From Lysobacterales bacterium (GTDB lineage: Bacteria > Pseudomonadota > Gammaproteobacteria > Xanthomonadales > Xanthomonadaceae): a stretch of 7,059 nt of DNA. The notes beneath the pieces were generated by a model. The model was not told the DNA's origin. It worked only from the letters and a program-made list of their open reading frames with translations, and did not search any database. The first letter of the stretch is position 1. Each line of letters starts with the position of its first letter. The stretch covers positions 1 through 7,059 of the forward strand of contig JAGRJX010000078.1 of assembly GCA_020442545.1 (NCBI GenBank). Direction: 5' to 3'. Positions 5,858 to 7,059 of this stretch are shown here, one piece after another. Made by a program: the position numbers and the translations under genes.

Positions 5858-5867
5858 GACAATTGTC
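5858..5867. other. Perfect 10-bp palindrome
   Basis: GACAATTGTC is its own reverse complement, in GC-rich surroundings, between the end of the barrel gene and the 11-bp inverted repeat. It could be a small protein-binding site, but no good promoter overlaps it, and a 10-bp palindrome can occur by chance. Confidence 0.25.
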
Positions 5868-5870
5868 ACA

Positions 5871-5899
5871 GGAAACCCGGGCCATGTTCCCGGGTTTCC
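5871..5899. terminator. Perfect 11-bp inverted repeat, intrinsic-terminator-like, overlapping a gene start
   Basis: GGAAACCCGGG (5871-5881) and CCCGGGTTTCC (5889-5899) are perfect inverted copies around the 7-base loop CCATGTT. A GC core flanked by A's on the left and T's on the right is the usual shape of a terminator that can work in both directions. It lies 28 bases after the barrel gene's stop. Only three T's follow the core, so termination may be partial. The loop holds ATG 5884, the likely start of the next gene, and the left arm holds its AGGA ribosome-binding site. The hairpin could therefore also hide that start from ribosomes. Confidence 0.6.
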
Positions 5900-6825
5900 G
5901 CTTTCTGTCGCGGCTGTGCAGGCCGTTGTTGCTGTTGCTTGCGACATCGCCGGCGCTGCATGGCTACGAACTTGATTCGTACCACGGCAGGCTGACCCCG
6001 CTCGAAGACGCCGCACCGGTGCTCAATCGCGAAATGAACCTGGCGATCGCCGAGGCCGCCGCAGAATGCGCGCCGACCGGCAGCGAAGCCTGCGTCATCG
6101 ACGGCATCTTCCATCGGGTTGGCGGCCATCACTGGGTGGACCACCTGGAGAGCTGGGCCTGGCACTCGCCGGAAGTGCAGCGCGTGGAAACGCCGCGCGA
6201 GGAATCGATCTACTTCGGCATTCCGTTCTGGGCCAGCCGCAACAGTTTCCTGTTCAAGGTCGGACCGATCATCAACATTGGCGGCGTGCGCGTCGGCACC
6301 GACAAGATCGGGCACTTCCTCTCGCAGGGACGCAAGTTCAATCGACGCTGGCGCAATGCGCGCGACGAGGCCTACGCGGCGAACTGGTCGTCCATTACCG
6401 AGCGCGGGATCTTCGGCCAGATGACCACCGGCGACTATTCCAACGCCGATCTCGTCGCCAACTACGAAGGCCACCGTTTCTACCGCGAGCTTTTCGAGGA
6501 CGACATCGTGCCCGGTCGCAAGGCGATCCTGCGGCGCACCCGTAGCGGCTGGCTGGTGCAGCGCGAGTTCGACTGGAACAACCACGTCAACGCGTACTGG
6601 GACGAGGCGATCAACACCAGTTATTACGACGTGCTGCTGCGCCCGTGGATCGAGCCGCACCTGCTGGCCTATTGCGATGACTACCGCAAGGCACCGGAGC
6701 GGTACCGCATCAGTCCGGACGAGGACCAACGCCTGCGGGATCGCTATGCCTTCCTGCACCTTCGCGAAGTCGGCGAACTGCGCCTCTCGACGCTGTGTCA
6801 CCAGAACCCGGACGGCGCCGACTGA
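5884..6825 (+). CDS. Secreted (periplasmic) protein of unknown function with GTDKIGH and NYEGHRFYR motifs
   Basis: From ATG 5884 the product is 313 residues. I do not recognise a named family. It starts with a signal peptide: basic n-region (MFPGFRFLSRLCRP), a five-leucine core, and probable cleavage near residues 24-27. The mature part shows motif-like blocks: IYFGIPFWASRN (109-120), GTDKIGHFLSQGRKF (138-152), TERGIFGQMTTGDYSNADLVANYEGHRFYRELF (172-204) and FDWNNHVNAYWDEAINTSYYD (229-249). The many Asp, His, Glu and Asn residues could form a metal or catalytic site, but that is a guess. Cys62, Cys70, Cys264 and Cys305 could make disulfides. ATG 5842, overlapping the previous stop, is in frame and would lengthen the n-region by 14 residues. 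I prefer 5884 because AGGA lies 10 bases before it and it gives a normal signal peptide. No start is available after the hairpin. Confidence 0.75.
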   Translation: MFPGFRFLSRLCRPLLLLLATSPALHGYELDSYHGRLTPLEDAAPVLNREMNLAIAEAAAECAPTGSEACVIDGIFHRVGGHHWVDHLESWAWHSPEVQRVETPREESIYFGIPFWASRNSFLFKVGPIINIGGVRVGTDKIGHFLSQGRKFNRRWRNARDEAYAANWSSITERGIFGQMTTGDYSNADLVANYEGHRFYRELFEDDIVPGRKAILRRTRSGWLVQREFDWNNHVNAYWDEAINTSYYDVLLRPWIEPHLLAYCDDYRKAPERYRISPDEDQRLRDRYAFLHLREVGELRLSTLCHQNPDGAD

Positions 6826-6834
6826 CGCATCCCT

Positions 6835-6840
6835 TACAAT
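6835..6840 (+). promoter_or_regulatory. Candidate -10 box for kbl
   Basis: TACAAT matches five of six bases of the -10 consensus, 9 bases after the previous gene's stop. No -35-like hexamer is visible 16-18 bp upstream, where the sequence is still coding. Transcription would start near 6847, giving kbl a leader of about 63 bases. This suggests kbl can be transcribed separately from tdh. Confidence 0.4.
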
Positions 6841-6844
6841 TCCG

Positions 6845-6880
6845 TGCAGCGCCTTGCCGGCATGCACCTGCCGGCCTGCA
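6845..6880 (+). promoter_or_regulatory. Bulged stem-loop at the predicted 5' end of the kbl transcript
   Basis: GCCGGCA (6856-6862) pairs perfectly with TGCCGGC (6869-6875) around a 6-base loop. Directly below, TGCAG (6845-6849) pairs with CTGCA (6876-6880), leaving a 6-base bulge on the 5' side. The structure ends 20 bases before the kbl Shine-Dalgarno sequence, so it does not block it. It may protect the message end, act in attenuation, or terminate the upstream transcript (no T-run follows). Confidence 0.45.
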
Positions 6881-6910
6881 GACCCACACACAGCCATTCC
6901 GGAGAACACC

Positions 6911-7059
6911 ATGTCCGCCACCATCCAGCGCCTGTCTGCCGAACTCGACGGCATCCGCGAGCAGGGACTGTTCAAGTCCGAGCGCGTCATCGCCAGCCCG
7001 CAGTCCGGCGAGATCACGCTGGCGGACGGTCGCCGCGTGCTCAACTTCTGCGCCAACAA
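6911..7059 (+). CDS. kbl: 2-amino-3-ketobutyrate CoA ligase / glycine C-acetyltransferase, N-terminal part (3' end outside window)
   Basis: Kbl is a pyridoxal-phosphate enzyme that splits 2-amino-3-ketobutyrate with CoA into glycine and acetyl-CoA, the step after Tdh. Only 49 full codons are present before the window ends. They match the known N-terminus of the family well: a helix SAELDGIREQGLFKSERVI, then a short beta region SGEITLADGRRVLNFCAN, like the E. coli stretch EGLFKEERII...ADGSHVINFCANN. The lysine and cofactor-binding residues lie beyond the edge. The start is set by GGAG (6901-6904), 6 bases before ATG. The gene is not adjacent to tdh, being separated by two envelope-protein genes. 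The related PLP enzymes BioF and HemA are less likely given the NFCAN match and the nearby tdh. Confidence 0.9.
   Translation, partial: MSATIQRLSAELDGIREQGLFKSERVIASPQSGEITLADGRRVLNFCAN

Noticed and set aside
5866..7059. Long minus-strand open frame opposite the secreted-protein gene and kbl (397 codons)
   Set aside because: It spans two sense genes, one of them firmly identified, and has shadow-like composition.
1..7059. tRNA, rRNA, CRISPR arrays or known riboswitches
   Set aside because: No cloverleaf with a T-loop consensus, no regularly spaced repeats and no recognisable riboswitch core were seen in the gaps on either strand.

Overview
The window looks like a chromosomal segment of a GC-rich gammaproteobacterium, most likely of the Xanthomonadales (Lysobacterales). 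This rests on three things: strongly G/C-biased third codon positions, the dnaE to accA order, and a threonine dehydrogenase that closely resembles xanthomonad Tdh as I remember it. No database search was possible.

Layout. Positions 1-1238 hold the 3' end of dnaE (DNA polymerase III alpha). Positions 1301-1903 hold a compact toxin-first type II toxin-antitoxin pair (RelE/HigB-like toxin, HigA-like antitoxin). It sits between dnaE and accA (2024-2983), two housekeeping genes that are usually direct neighbours in gammaproteobacteria. A CmoB/DUF1698-like SAM methyltransferase lies on the minus strand (3014-3790), convergent with accA and divergent from tdh. From 3935 to the right edge all genes are on the plus strand: tdh (threonine 3-dehydrogenase), a predicted outer-membrane beta-barrel protein, an unrecognised secreted protein, and the first 49 codons of kbl (2-amino-3-ketobutyrate CoA ligase), cut by the window edge.

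How the genes work together. Tdh and Kbl carry out successive steps of threonine breakdown: threonine to 2-amino-3-ketobutyrate, then to glycine and acetyl-CoA. Here they are separated by two envelope-protein genes rather than adjacent as in the E. coli kbl-tdh operon. DnaE and AccA serve replication and the first committed step of fatty-acid synthesis. The toxin-antitoxin pair is probably an insertion at their junction; its codon use is more A/T-rich at third positions than accA.

Non-coding structure is concentrated in the short intergenic gaps. A plausible toxin promoter would start transcription on the toxin ATG. A 15-bp dyad lies just upstream of the tdh -10 box. A 9-bp stem-loop follows tdh. 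A perfect 11-bp inverted repeat has the likely start codon of the secreted-protein gene in its loop. A bulged 12-bp stem lies at the predicted 5' end of the kbl transcript. I found no tRNA, rRNA, CRISPR array, insertion sequence or clear att site, and no gene-free stretch longer than about 130 bp.
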